Positions 1 to 12,061 of a stretch of DNA of 64,000 nt are shown in pieces (position 1 is the stretch's first letter; every line of letters starts with the position of its first letter). Origin of the DNA: Prosopocoilus inquinatus (taxonomy: Eukaryota > Arthropoda > Insecta > Coleoptera > Lucanidae); NCBI GenBank assembly GCA_036172665.1, contig CM069875.1:18383806-18447805 (forward strand), in the 5' to 3' direction. A program made the position numbers and the translations under genes. The notes beneath the pieces were generated by a model that was not told where the DNA came from, did not search any database, and worked only from the letters and a program-made list of their open reading frames with translations.

Positions 1-370
1 AATGACTACTCAATTCGTAGGTTAAACATGATTTTTCACAGTGAATTTATAAGAGCGCTATCATCTCATCACAATTGAGGTTACCTAATCAAATTATAAT
101 GATTATTACATGTACACATGCGATCAAAAGATGTCATTCCAGCTGTCCTCAAGCTGTTCTGTAAATAAGTTATTTCATATTAAACGAAGAAAAGACCGTC
201 AATTACTTATTTGCTAGAGAAATAAATCGCAATTAAGGATCTTTGTTGTTGAGAGAGAGAAAAAAGAAGCTCTAAACGTAAACGTAAATACACCCTTCGA
301 AGAACATGTGCCACACAAAAACTTAAACTAATATTACTTTTGAGAATTGATTAGAACGTATGGGAAACGT
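1..370. other. Unassigned AT-rich DNA
   Basis: No open frame, inverted repeat or RNA gene is visible. A short GA-rich run near 251-266 is the only low-complexity sequence. Confidence 0.5.
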
Positions 371-1808
371 ACAATGTGGAAAAAAAGTAAGGAACAAATT
401 TAATAAAAAATAAACTGTTGAGTTATAACAAAAATCCAAAAACAGGTTTGTTTTAAATTATACACTTTTTGACAATGAACTTAAATATGCAAGGTGATAC
501 ATGAAAAAGTTACGATATCATCGACCTTTTTTCTTAAAGGAGAACCTCGTGTATTTTAGTAGGTCGCGTATCTGTCAAAATAGTAAAAACGTTAAATTTT
601 TTTACCTCTTTCACAAGAAAATTATTGAGAAAAGTTTAATTGAAATCCATAAAAATTAACTTTACATTTTTAAACATAAACGCTAAAAGATATCGGTTAA
701 ATGTAGAAAAATATCTAATACCTAACAAAACAACTAAAAACAACGTTATTAAAGCAAAATTATAAAAACTAAAGTAATTGCCTGTATACGTCTAATTACG
801 TATCTTATTTTTTTTAACTGTTCTACGTTTTCTGGTTTCTCTTTGTACACCTGATTTTTTACGTAACCCCATACAAAAATCTAATGGTGTCAAGTCAAGG
901 GAATCTTGCTGGCCATTCTACATATGATTCCTCTTCGTCCAATTTACCGTTTGGGAAAAACGTTATCTATTTACTCCCGCAATTGCCCCGCGTAATGTAG
1001 AGGGGCTCCATCATGTTGGTACCAAAACGTATTATTGGGGATTTTCACGAAACTTTATTTCTATTTTGGTTACAGGATTTCTTTCGACATGATTGTTAAA
1101 TAAATGACAAACTTGTTCATGTGTTCTATGGCCTACAGCCGTACCCAATCATCATTAAAAGGCTTCAATTCTTTCTTGCTCACTTAATTTAAACAGATTA
1201 ATAAATTAACTTGCAGAAACGAACTGTTGAAAACTCGAAACAATTTCAATTAACTTAGTTGACAGTTTCGACTACTCCCTTTTTTTAAGAAAGAATAAGG
1301 CTCGTAATTAGAAGTATACAGCCGGTTACTATTCAAAATGTGTTCCAAGTTTTAGATGCGATTGGCACATTATCAAAAAGTTGGGGGAGGGGAGGGCATT
1401 TCGAGCAGTCTTTATAATTTTGCTTTAATAACGTTGTTTTGAATTAGGTATTGGATATTTTTCTGCAGTTAATCGATAACTTTCATTATTTATGTTAAAA
1501 ATGTAAAGTTAATTTCAATTAAAATTTGCTTAAAAATTTTCCTGTGAAAGAGGCAAAAATTTTACACAGCTATTTTGATCGATACATGACCTACGAAAAT
1601 ATACGGGGTTCTTATTTAAAAAAAATGTCAATGACATCATAAATTTTTCATGTATCACCCTGTATATTTAAGTTCAATGTCAAAAAGTGTATAATGTAAA
1701 ACAAAAATACACCTGTTTTTGGATTTTTGTTAAAACTTTTTGTTAAAAACTCGATAAAAAACTAAATAGTTTTTTATTGAATTTGTTCCTTACCTTCTTG
1801 CACACTGT
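371..1808. mobile_element. Tc1/mariner-type element with 398-bp terminal inverted repeats
   Basis: Positions 371-768 and 1411-1808 are imperfect inverted copies of each other over about 398 bp. The outer ends read acaatgtgg and, on the other strand, acagtgtgc, each next to a TA dinucleotide, which is the mariner-type target. The 640-bp interior keeps a decayed transposase fragment on the minus strand. Very long inverted repeats around a short dead transposase suggest a foldback derivative rather than an autonomous copy. The arms differ by many substitutions and small indels, so the copy is old. Confidence 0.85.
780..1030 (-). pseudogene. Decayed mariner/IS630-type (DDE_3) transposase, C-terminal part
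   Basis: Translation of the minus strand gives the signature QHDGAPLHYAGQLRE near 1013-966, then a match to the usual 'DLTPLDFF-WG' block ending VWGYVKNQVYKE, and a charged helix-rich tail. This is the second catalytic aspartate region and C-terminus of a Tc1/mariner-like DDE transposase. Stop codons interrupt the frame (for example after QLRE). It lies between the two long inverted repeats and is presumably their former transposase. The first catalytic aspartate and the DNA-binding domain are missing. A relative of the same family lies at 23246-24095. Confidence 0.75.
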
Positions 1809-2816
1809 ATCACTAAAATAATATAAATTATGAGTAGGTTGCGGATTTAAATATATTTTCTTATATATATTTTCATCGTGGCCAGAAAATGCTGGGTCAA
1901 GCAACTATTTTATCAATTGAACTTTCATTAATGGATTTACCTGCCAAAATATATCAATACACGAAAGTTTTGAAAGTTTCCGTACTTGTAGCAAGAACAA
2001 GAAGCAGTTGTTGCTAAATTTTATTGTGGTTTTATCATACGAATAATCTCAGATGAATTAAGAATAAGTAAAAACACTTTTATTGTCAAAATAAGAACAC
2101 GACAAGAAACTTTTGTTCAAAGTTGGGTTTAAATCATAACATTTTATTTGATTTTCATCAACATCTGCTTTATCCCAGTATTTTCTGGCCGATATGGTGC
2201 GTGAGTGTTACGTAATAACAGGTTCTTTTAAAAATTCTCAATAGGAATAAGCCATGATTTTACAAAAGTTGTGGATAAATCTGAAAAGACAAAAGAAATA
2301 TTCCTTTGAGTCATTTGATTATATTATTAGACAATTGGCATTAAAGTAATTAAGGACGCAAGATTAGTTTAATTGTTGGTTTATTCCCATGGTGACTAAA
2401 CTGAAAGTTAAAGTTAATTTATGATGAATAAACCGAATCTTCTTGTTCTTCTTCATCTTAAGCTATGCGCAGTACCCGCCCATTTTTACCTTATCGGTAA
2501 CAACCATTCCAGGCAGTTACATGGTACGTAATAAGCTGGATCTAAACTTAAGACAACACAAACATCCAGGGCCCTGGTGGGATTGCACGTCGACGGGTGA
2601 CACGATTTATATAAGTCGGCTAGGTTACCCGTCTGTCCAAACCGAACATACATGTAATTAAATGTTACGCATTCAATTAGTTATTTTAAAAATGACCCGG
2701 TATGTTACTCATACATACGCAAGAGAAAAAGCGGTAGCCGGTTCACGTACGAGAAAATATATTTAAATTCGCGGTCTATTACAAATAAGCATAAATTTTA
2801 TTTTAAAATTTATTCG
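1809..2816. other. Unassigned AT-rich DNA
   Basis: An open frame of 72 codons at 2443-2661 has no recognisable motif and is not supported. No repeat pairing was seen. Confidence 0.45.
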
Positions 2817-3263
2817 TATACAGGGTGTTTCAGAATAAGTATGCGACCCATTAGGAGCTACTTACGAAGGTCATTCAAGTATAAATTGCAAGAAATAAAT
2901 TTAGCAGAGACATTTCAGAAGTCAATCTCCTTTGAGTCCAAAATGCAAATTCTGATTCATTTCTTATGTATGCATAGACAAATTCGATGTCCGAAAGGAT
3001 GAATTGCGTGTTATATACTTTCCTGCAGAAAGCCATAAACAAAAACGTTTTAGAGTTTTGTTTCAAGGTAAACGATAGTGTTTCTTTCTACTTCGCGAGG
3101 GTTCATTGCGGTCGTGACGCAATACAGCTGCATCATCTTCAATGTATTTTACCTTGAAAACTATGCATACTAGACCTTTTACGCAGAGGGACTTTTTGTT
3201 TTGCTTTTCCATGTACTACTTGTGGTTAATGGGTCCGACATTTATTTTGAATCACCCTGTATA
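2817..3263. mobile_element. MITE with mariner-like tatacagggtg ends
   Basis: The left end reads tatacagggtgtttcag and the right end, read on the other strand, tatacagggtgattcaa. The inverted identity then fades. The size is 447 bp with no transposase. A 63-codon minus-strand frame inside has no known motif. It is a non-autonomous element of the tatacagggtg class, whose ends recur through this window. Confidence 0.7.
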
Positions 3264-3824
3264 TCTACAGAAGAGAAAAATGACAAAATTCTATTAATTA
3301 TATCGAGTAAGAAGATGCAGTTTCGTAATTTATAATAAAATTGTAAATTAAATTATTACAGGAATTCATTCAAAAAATGTTTACATATCGCCTTAAAATA
3401 AGCTGGTCTAGGTTGATGTGAAAGCTTTAGTATTTCTGTCCAAAATTTTGCTGAAATCAGGCACGTGTCTCCACTAAATCGATGTAAATATATGTGTCCC
3501 CACTCTCGCACATGGAGTCGTCTCGTTAATGTGGGGTTGTCCGGGGATGTTTATCACAGGAACGATCAATTACAGATGCTATTACAGATGCTCAGCATTG
3601 ACAAGTCGATAATTATTACTAAACGCTTGTCCTGATGTTCTCACCGTATCGTAATTTATATAAATCACGCGCAAAATCCTTTAGATATATAGGTATATAT
3701 GCATTACTATATCCGAAATTGTTACTATACCTTTAAGGGAAGTTACATTTTAAAGCAACAGCCAATTTATTTATTTATTCCAAAAAAATAATAATAATAA
3801 TCGTTATATTTTTGCCCATCTAAC

Positions 3825-4342
3825 GAAGTCATTACTGAACAGATAAAATAGCGACATCTTACTATCGCTTTTTGACCTGACATTGCAGTAGGATAGAAAA
3901 ATTGAAGCGGGATTTGCTCCTAATAAGTCCCCCATGCAGGGCGGCCATGCTTGCTGTCAAAGCATAATGTTAAGGTTTTCACTGCAATCAAGAACGATTT
4001 GCAAAACATTTTTCTAAAAACTTTCATTATGCTTTGACAGCAAGCATGGCCGCCTTGCATGGAGGACTTATTAGGAGCAAATCCCGCTTCAATTTTTCTA
4101 TCCTACTGCAATGTCAGGTCAAAAAGCGATAGTAAGATGTCGCTATTTTATCTGTTCATCATTCTTACTTCGCAATTGCGAATAAATTGGGCAAGTCGTT
4201 TTTGGTCTGCAGTGGGAATGTCGAGCTACGTCTCTGCTGAAGAAGCCCCAAGCAGGGCTGAAACAGCTGTCCAGAGGCTGCTCGAGGTTTTCACTGCAAT
4301 CAAGAACGATTTGCACAAAATTTTTCTAAGAAGTCATTACTG
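3825..4342. mobile_element. Retrozyme-like retroposon with 5' inverted copy, flanked by 13-bp direct repeats
   Basis: A 13-bp direct repeat, gaagtcattactg, occurs at 3825-3837 and 4330-4342 and looks like a target-site duplication of retroposition length. Inside, 4025-4329 is a unit of about 305 bp in forward orientation, containing a complete hammerhead ribozyme. Before it, 3838-3969 is an inverted copy of the unit's first 133 bp (two or so mismatches against 4025-4157), followed at 3974-4020 by a forward copy of the unit's last 45 bp. So an internally deleted, 5'-inverted copy precedes an intact one between a single pair of target repeats. Animal retrozymes are small non-autonomous retroelements with type I hammerheads. 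Assignment to that class is inference from size, ribozyme and duplication. Confidence 0.75.
4230..4278 (+). ncRNA. Type I hammerhead ribozyme (complete core)
   Basis: All conserved core bases are present. The CTGAAGA box is at 4237-4243 and GAA at 4260-4262. The A15.1-U16.1 pair is 4263/4270, and the cleavage-site base C17 is at 4271. Stem I is 4230-4236 with 4272-4278 (GTCTCTG/CAGAGGC, one G-U pair). Stem II is 4244-4248 with 4255-4259 (AGCCC/GGGCT) and a 6-nt loop. Stem III is only three pairs (ACA/TGT) around a GC, so the segment is the palindrome ACAGCTGT. That minimal stem III is typical of retroelement hammerheads that cleave as dimers. Cleavage is predicted after C4271. Decayed relatives lie at 41335-41525 and 34485-34720. 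Confidence 0.85.
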
Positions 4343-7300
4343 TTTTACGGCCCATCTAATTAAACATTTCGATCAATAGCGTGTACTCAGTGAAGTGTGT
4401 ATTTAATTATGTTTAATATCAATTTTAGATACACATCGCATAACGCGAAGCGCTTCCACAAATGGCTCAGCCGGTTAAAATGATAATAATTTCCTTTATG
4501 TGCATTTTTATTACATAATAACGCCATACCATAGGTAAACGCAAACATTTCCATAACGTCTGCTTAATGGATTGTTATGAAACGTGCCATGACGACGTAT
4601 TTCATAAACTTAAACAATTTTTGAAATTTTTATTCATACATATACTTAACGATTTTAACAAGCAACCATTTACTTTCAATAATAATTCTTGTTTCATTAA
4701 TTGATTTAAATTTATTTTTTTATTTTGCACTTGTGTATTATAAAATATGAACAAGTGTTGGTTGTATTTAAAAAAAGAAACATAACTAGAATGAGACCAG
4801 TAAGAATTGAGGTTGAGAATTTAAGAGAATTTAATTAGTTTTATACAGTCTGTTTGATTTTTGCCGTCACGGCATTTATGTCGGCTAGTCTTAGAAATAC
4901 GACAAAATGTTATGGAAGGAAAGTTATTCTACATTTAATTTTCTATTATCTGCATTCATCTGAAAAACAGTTGAGCATTAAATGTGTTAGATGTATCAAA
5001 TACATTCAAAATTTTAAATAGAATGTACCCAATCTTATTACGTTTTCTAAAACTACAAAGAAATCTCTTTACGATATATCAAATGCGATAGTTATCTAAT
5101 CAATTAGCAACATATATCGAAAATTAACAAATGTATGCTTACGTTGATTACAGCTTTATTAGAAAAAGTAGGCAATGAAACAAATGAAATTATTTTTCAG
5201 CTTGCAATTGAACAATGTTCCTTAATACTTACTGTCTTGCCAATATATGCTATTCAACGTAATGCCACATAACAACATAAACAAAGTGACAATAAATTAA
5301 TTATCACGAAATGGCTGACAATTGCAAAGAACGGAGGTCACTTTGAACAAAAACTCTAGATATTATGAACTGAAATTTCAAACTTAATTTACGTATTAAC
5401 GTTTTGTAAGTACCTTTAAAACTTGGAAATTCTACAGTAAATTTTTATTTAGTGAGGTATTTCGCACTACACGTTTTGCTTTCCACGGCCTCTCTTTATT
5501 TAAAATTTAAAAAATCATACGGTATAATATAGATACGCCCGATTTGTGAAACGGTACATAACTTTATGTAGAGATAAATTCACCATCACGTTTAAAAACA
5601 GTTTCTCTACTTTTTATCCGTCGATAAAACGTATACGTACGAACGTAAACAGTTTATACTTTTCATGAATTATCTGTCAATAAAAATTTATCTGTACATA
5701 AAGTTAAAATGTTGGCACTGCATTTCTTCTTAATACTCTCTTGCCATCAACTCTTGCCTTTCTCCACGTTTCAGGTGTAAAATGTAACTAAAAGATACAC
5801 ACTTTGGTTAGTTTCATATTTTTAATAATGTTACAGTGTTTATTGTAAAGGTTCAGTTATCACTTTTCACGCAATGCAAAGGAGATAAATTACATTGAAA
5901 ATTAACTCTTTTTAGTATTCCTGGATAACTGGATCTCAGGTGTAAACATAGCAATCATATAGCTTCAGTATTTTCAGTTCAGTGCTTCTGAGAAATCATC
6001 AATATATTTGACTATTTGAATGAACAGTTATCTTTTAATATATTTTGAATACATTCAAATCTTACTATAGATTTTTATGGAATATCTGTAAATATCTACA
6101 AATTAAATTGTTAACGTCGCAACATTTACAGAAGTAAACTAGCACTTACAACATCGTTGGTTTAAAACTACTTTATGCTGAATAAGTTTGTTTACATTTA
6201 CATCTAGGATTACTTTATTAATCTATTAATTAATTAATAATGTTCTTTATTGCTGCACATATATCATCACTAATTCTTTGATTACTTTCAATATATTGGT
6301 AAAAGTCTTACCTCACACAGCTGTGAATAATTTGTGGGCTCCCAGTCCCTTCAATTTACTTGACCAGTCCACTGATTCCTCCTTACAGGATCTCGAGGAA
6401 AAGCATTCTTCAGAAATCCCTGCGATGACTGATTCGAACAACCAATTGCAACACGTGCATATTTTGATACCATACTTATAAACTTCATTAACGTTAATTT
6501 GCAGGATCAAAAAAAAACTAATTTTTTGTAACTTTTATTCATTAATAAATGTATATTGCCCAAAAATAATTTACGAGGTTATAAGAATACTGACGTCCTA
6601 TCTTTTTATTTGTTGTTACACGATACTGTACTTCTGGGCTCGGATTTTTAAAAAATGTTTGTATTTAATATTAAAAGAAATTTTTACCTTTATGCCACAC
6701 TCAATAAATAACAAAAATTCTTGTCCACGAATTTTACAACTAATTTCTTAGTCATAATATACACTATTAACAAAAACAATTAACTGATTAATCAACAACA
6801 CTATTAAACAGTCACAATTGTCTCAATGTAGGTTAAATTAACGAATAACTGCAAATAACAATATGAATAACATTCCTCTTACCGGACTTAGAACAAATAT
6901 GGCTACCAACCTTGGTAAGTAAAGTCGAAAATCGCTCGCGACCAATAGAAATCGACTTCACGTACTACGTCACACTCTATTTTAAGGCACTCTACTTAGA
7001 CTAAACTACCTGATTAATTTTTCCAATCGCTGATTGTTCAGATGGTTTGGTATGACTGTGGACTTGACGATTGTGTGTAGTTGACTACGGACTTAACTCA
7101 ACCCTGTATTTGTTGCCATCTCAAATTATAAACATAACCTCCAAATCAACATTCAATTGAAATTTTAATCGCTAATTAATGTAACGAAACAGAACTTCCC
7201 TACATTTAAAATTCAAAATGACGCAGGTTCTTAAGACTTTCTTGCATCTCAGAATAAGGCACATAACAGAAAAGACAACGTGCATAAGACTTTCCTACTG

Positions 7301-7517
7301 GAAAGCTCACCGCACAGTTGCTCCTTTCTGAGCTACCCAAATGATTTATACAGGATGAATCAGAAGGAACGTACCAAGCGCGGGAGTATGTTTGAACACA
7401 GATTATAAAACTGAAAAAAAAGTTGTAATCCGATGTTTATTTGTTTTCAAACTACGATGTTTAAAATTCTAAAGATCTATGTGGTAAACAGTTTCAAAAT
7501 ATTTGATTAAAGAAACT
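4343..7517. other. Unassigned AT-rich DNA
   Basis: Short overlapping frames on both strands at 6278-6510 have no known motif. No transposon ends pair up. Nothing supportable was seen. Confidence 0.4.
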
Positions 7518-7800
7518 TCGAGTCGAGTTGATTGAGCGCTCTGGAAACACGTTTGACGCTTGGTTGGGCAACTATTAGGTGAGGGTTTGAATCCCTTCCT
7601 GGTGCGTATTCTTTGTGAGAGATGTGACTTGTGACATTATTTACTTCGGTTACTTCGAACTTGGATTTCCCCAGTTTGTAAGGCGAATGTCGAAGGAGAA
7701 ATAACAATTGTAAGGCGACCGCAGCCGCAGCCGGCAATACAAATAATCAGCTAACACGGCTCTCCGACAAGCTTTGGAAGCTTGAGGCTAGAAAGGTGGT
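7518..7800 (+). mobile_element. Probable tRNA-derived SINE
   Basis: A box A-like stretch (ttgattgagcgctctgg, near 7529) and a box B-like gggtttgaatccc (near 7585) lie about 55 bp apart, the spacing of an internal RNA polymerase III promoter. A GC-richer unrelated body follows and then an A/T-rich tail after about 7800. The box B consensus is GGTTCGANTCC and this copy has T for the first C. A 76-codon frame on the other strand covers the same stretch and is a by-product. No flanking target duplication was established. Confidence 0.5.
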
Positions 7801-9539
7801 GAAAAAAATTTATTAATCTTATCAATCTCTTTCACACATTGTGCGTGACTGGAAAATGTTCCAAATGTTCCTGCACATTTTGTCAAGACAGTATATGTAT
7901 CTTTGAAACAAATAAATACCGAATTACAACTTTTGGGTTTATTGTCTTATATGTGTATATACGTAAAGTATGATACGTTTGATGCGTCTCTCCTTCCAAA
8001 GAGTAGAAAATCGGTAACTTAATTATTATTACTTTATACTTTACCTTCCACTAGAGTGTATGTTCCATTATGGCAAGTCATGGTAATCATTAAGATTTTT
8101 AATGCACCAGCCAAGCGATTAGTTTGTCTAAGACCAGCAGTATACGGAGGTAATTAGAACGGTTGCATAAAAAACAATTGCGTGTGTATAACGACTTGAG
8201 TAATACATTTGGTGTAATAAATTAAAGCTGGCGTTCGTATCACGTTTTCCGTTAATATAATTTCGCTTTTCATCTTCCTAAGTTAATTTCTCAGGAGAAA
8301 CAGAGACATAAAATATGGTATTACCTCATGGTATATCATTCATTCTTGCCACAGAGTATATATTTATAATGGCTTTATTAAGTTATTAACTTATACCAAC
8401 TGTGATGATCGTTTCAGTAAATTATATAGCACCAAATTACAAGTTAGAGAGTTATAGCATACCTAAATAACCACACCGTTGTTAGAGGTTAGTGGACCGT
8501 ATATTGTATTATAATTTAGTTAGAGAACACTCAAATTGAACCGGGGGCGTAATCATTGGCTTCAAAATTACATATTTACATACTTATACGAAATGGGTGG
8601 GTTGAATTGTGTACTTTGTTTTCTTGGACCAATGCACATTAATTTTAAATAGAATAGGCACTAAAGGTAACGCTAAGCGACGCAAGTGCTATTATTATTC
8701 CTATGCCCTGCCGCAATTAATAATTCTGCGTTGTCTTTTTTATTAATTTAAACCACTTAAGGCATGCCTATTTTTCATGTGACTAAGTTCCTTAAATTAT
8801 ACTCTGCCCACCGTCATGAACAATTTTAACAATTACATATAGTACGCTACTAAACTTCTTTAAAGTTGTTATGGTTAAGTATAAACTACAGTCGAACCTC
8901 CATAACTCATAGTTTAAGAGGCCTTAAAATTACTTCGAGCAATAAAGCTTTCCGATTATTCCGATTTGACATTCAATAAGACAAAAAAGTAAATTTTGTA
9001 AAATTTTCTATCGTTTCCTGTAAGGGCGCGTATACATATGCGGGCTAAAACTTTCACGAAAGGTGCGCGAACAGTTCGTGGAAATTATTTTTACAGCGAC
9101 TTTGAGCAATCCAAGGGAAAGAAACGAACCATTTATTTGATCTAGAATGTTAGCGCCTGGCGCCTGAATACTGAATACCTTTTATACCAAGGGTTACAGA
9201 AAAACTATATGTAGCTGTTAGCAGTATTTTTAATTGAATAAAGGGTGTTGAGAGTCCGGAGGTATCGAAAAATCGGTAGATGAGGCATGTAACGCAAATT
9301 AATATAAACTATGTCCACATTTCGATGCTCACCAATGGCATTTCGGTTATTAGAAGACATAGAGCAACGGTTAGATGTGGAATGTTTTGCAGAATTCAAT
9401 GCTGGCAAAAAATCTCATTTCAAATTCACCGTAACTTTTTAAAATAATTGAAGAAAACTAAAATTTGATTTTGAAATGTTGGCTTCTGTGGGTCAATATA
9501 AATCAACTTGGATCAATTTATCATAATATAATACAATTT
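7801..9539. other. Unassigned DNA with one pogo/Tigger-like end
   Basis: At 8888-8912 the sequence cagtcgaacctccataactca matches the usual terminal repeat style of pogo/Tigger elements (cagtcgaacctcgataactcg), next to a TA. No matching opposite end was found, so it is a fragment. The stretch 9024-9120 is GC-richer and holds short self-complementary words such as gcgcgaacagttcgtg. Nothing else was identified. Confidence 0.35.
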
Positions 9540-9790
9540 CGTTAAGGATTACAAAAAATATTGGTGTCTGCACTAAGCATTTCTGTGAAGAGTTTGTGCT
9601 ACAAGAAAATAAAATTGAAAGACTTGATAGTATGTTCAGCATTAGTAAATCCCAGAAAGAAATTGGATTTAACAAAAAAAGATTTCACCATCTTCAACAG
9701 TATCTTACTTCCATTCCACCTGCCCAAGAAACAGACACGGAAAAGAGAAGAGCAAATTCAAAAAAACAAGGCTCGCTTCTTGCGATAAGA
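9540..9790 (+). pseudogene. THAP zinc-finger domain relic
   Basis: In one forward frame the translation reads VCTKHFCEEFVLQENKIE, the second half of a THAP finger (the conserved C-x2-H followed by F). It is followed by a stretch matching the usual 'A-P-x-I-F-P-N-x-P-x-Y-L' tail, but with the AVP-type ending lost and a probable frame change near 9690, because the basic KKQTRKREEQ segment continues better in the neighbouring frame. The first zinc-binding cysteines are not recognisable. THAP fingers occur in P-element transposases and in host regulators. The decay and lack of a surrounding gene favour a P-like transposon relic. Confidence 0.5.
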
Positions 9791-9940
9791 TTCAGAACTT
9801 AAGCGACATTTTATTGAAGAAACAACAAGAAAATATTTTTTGTAAGGACTGGATCAGAATAAAAATAATATTGACTTTTCTTAAATTAATTACGTAAATA
9901 TCAACTTTAGAACTTATTATTATAATTTTATAAGTAAAAA

Positions 9941-10030
9941 TTAACCGGACAGAATAATAAATAAATGGAAAAGCACTTAACGTTTCACCATCGATTGATA
10001 ACTTCGTCAATTTTCCCAGCAAAATCCTCA
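9941..10030 (-). ncRNA. Hammerhead-like motif of a Penelope-type repeat
   Basis: Read on the minus strand, TTGACGAA (10010-10003) is followed by a 6-bp stem GTTATC/GATGGT (three G-U pairs) closed by the loop AATC, then GAAACGTT. This has the layout of a hammerhead core with one extra A after the first box and C3 changed to T. Upstream GGAAAA can pair with downstream TTTTCC to give an outer stem. The following ttctgtccggtt is shared with the palindrome at 27137-27305, which has the same motif. Self-cleaving motifs of this layout are known from Penelope-like elements. Activity of this copy is doubtful. Confidence 0.5.
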
Positions 10031-10734
10031 GTTTAACCCAAAACAGTACGTCTTATTTAATTTCCATCCGTTTCATTTTGACTATGCATTTGTTCATAAT
10101 ATAGTTGATATCTCTAACGTCGTAATATCTGTACAACAAATTTGTGAACCCTAACGATAAATATTACTTAACACTTATAAGTGACGTTCTTTCAATATTT
10201 CAATATTCCTCAATAACTCGATAACGCCTAATGTGACTTCTTTTAAACTTTTACATTGTGCAGATACTTTTTTAAGACAAAGTTTTTGATGTAATCAAAA
10301 ACTACCAATTGTCATTTGTTTTCAATTTATTAGTGCTAACTTTTGTTTTTTATTTGGCACCCATATTAGGTTTTCAGTTAGTTAGACAGTCTTTAAAAAG
10401 AGTTTTTCAACGATGTATGACATATCCGAAAAATTTTTACTTTTAAAAAACAGATTATTATGTATAATAGAGAAAACAGGTTTTGCCTAACATTCATCAT
10501 TTGTTTGACTCCTGCAATAAACAAAAATATTTTGTATAAATGCGACTTTTGGCCGAGTTTTTGTGATAAATTCTTCTATGTACCCCGTCTAAATCTTGGG
10601 AATTTATGTTTCGCGAATGGTTCGGCAAATGCATACGCATCTTAAGAGTCGTATATTACCCTGTTCTTCTACTTCTTATAAACTAGTACTAGCAGTTGTT
10701 ATTCCTCATTTTCGAAAAAATCTGTTCAGTATTT
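10031..10734. other. Unassigned AT-rich DNA
   Basis: A 61-codon frame at 10460-10645 shows no recognisable domain. No repeats were seen. Confidence 0.4.
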
Positions 10735-11090
10735 TTGTTCCATATATTAGCTGACCTTCCTTTTCATACCTTTTCTTGAGTTCTCGCCTCTCAAACCAAC
10801 TTGAGCAGTCTATTCATATTCATACTCCTCAAGTGCTCAAACCATCTTATCTGGTTTTTCGATATTTTTTCTAATTATAATTCTACCCCTACTTCTTCTC
10901 TTACTTTCGTGTTTCTAATTGTATGTGTTTCTAATGCCCCTCTTACATATTTCATCTCTGAACTGTATTTTACCTGTAGTTGTGTTTTGCCATTTATTTC
11001 TACGTTTACATGTATGCTTTCTTTCCTACTACCATAATTTTTCCATTAACTTTAACAGTTACTCCTTGTAAGGAGTTATTCCATTCCTCT
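10735..11090 (-). pseudogene. LINE relic, C-terminal end of ORF2
   Basis: The minus-strand translation contains EMKYVRGALETHTIRNTKVR, then EEVGVE, then QIRWFEHLRSM. This is the pattern typical of the region after the reverse transcriptase in many arthropod non-LTR retrotransposons (R-x-x-x-I-R-E-E-x-G-V ... Q-L-R-W-F-G-H-x-x-R-M). Stop codons interrupt it (after GVEL and after LLKLV). The reverse transcriptase itself is not present upstream on this strand. The forward frames over this stretch are shadows. Confidence 0.6.
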
Positions 11091-12034
11091 ATATTTTTCT
11101 TTAGGTTGATTTATTTCATTTTGTACAAAAAATACCGATCGATAAGAAGAAGTGGAGCAAACTTGTTTATTGACGAAAGGATTAGTAAAATGAAACGTAG
11201 TTTGTTAGATACATACTGTATCTTACACCTTTGCGTTTTATAAGATTAAGATTATATGTTTGTATGCTGTGTGACTCACAGAATTGTTTTTCTGAAATTT
11301 TCCTTTCAGAAATAATCATGATTAATTAATTATCAGAAGTCAAAACTAGGTACAATAAATAAATTTTTCTATTTTGCGTTCACAACAAGCTCATTGTGAC
11401 ACCAAAACCGATTTCACAAAGAGGTTCATTGTTTTTGGTTGAATGTTAATCCTGAGAGTGGCACATTGTTCAATCATGAAATGTCAAATGAGATTTTAAA
11501 TTGAAGACATTTAATAGAATTTACAAAATAATTCATTATTTATTGAATGAAATCAACAAACATTTCATAAATAATGTATCCGAATCGACGAAAGATTTTT
11601 CACAAATCTTAAACGATTATAACAATTCTACCTATCAAAACTGTTGTGTATTCACTCGTGATTTAAGTGAATAATTATTTCTTGTTGAATTAAACACACA
11701 TTTAATAAAAATCACTTTAATAAGATAATTATTGATATGACACTGTATGATGAGTTGGAAAATGAATGTATGTGGCTCTTTGGTGAGCTTGAAATGAAAT
11801 GTGTTGTCGCTCTTTGACGAGCTTCAGATGAAATGTGTTGTAATAGATAAATTGTATTGGTTTTAAACACCCTTAAATGTGAGCAATCTTCACAGAAACC
11901 AAGTTTACCAAGCGTAAGCGAAGAGTGCCCACGTTCGATAAATTCAAAGAAGGTCGGGGTGACAAATATTTTGTTGAAAAAAGCTGTGTGGGTCACATTA
12001 ATAATAGCTTAAATAATACTTAATATTAAACAAA
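11091..12034. other. Unassigned AT-rich DNA
   Basis: A 94-codon minus-strand frame at 11712-11996 has no known motif. Nothing else was recognised. Confidence 0.4.
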
Positions 12035-12061
12035 AACTTTGATATTAATTTCTATTTTCTT

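Noticed and set aside
2443..2661. 72-codon frame with somewhat higher GC
   Set aside because: No motif, no splice context, no clear third-position bias.
4059..4379. 106-codon forward frame
   Set aside because: It spans the retrozyme-like unit and the ribozyme. Structure explains the sequence, and relatives at 34485 and 41335 do not preserve the frame.
7507..7737. 76-codon minus-strand frame
   Set aside because: It coincides with the tRNA-like SINE read on the other strand.
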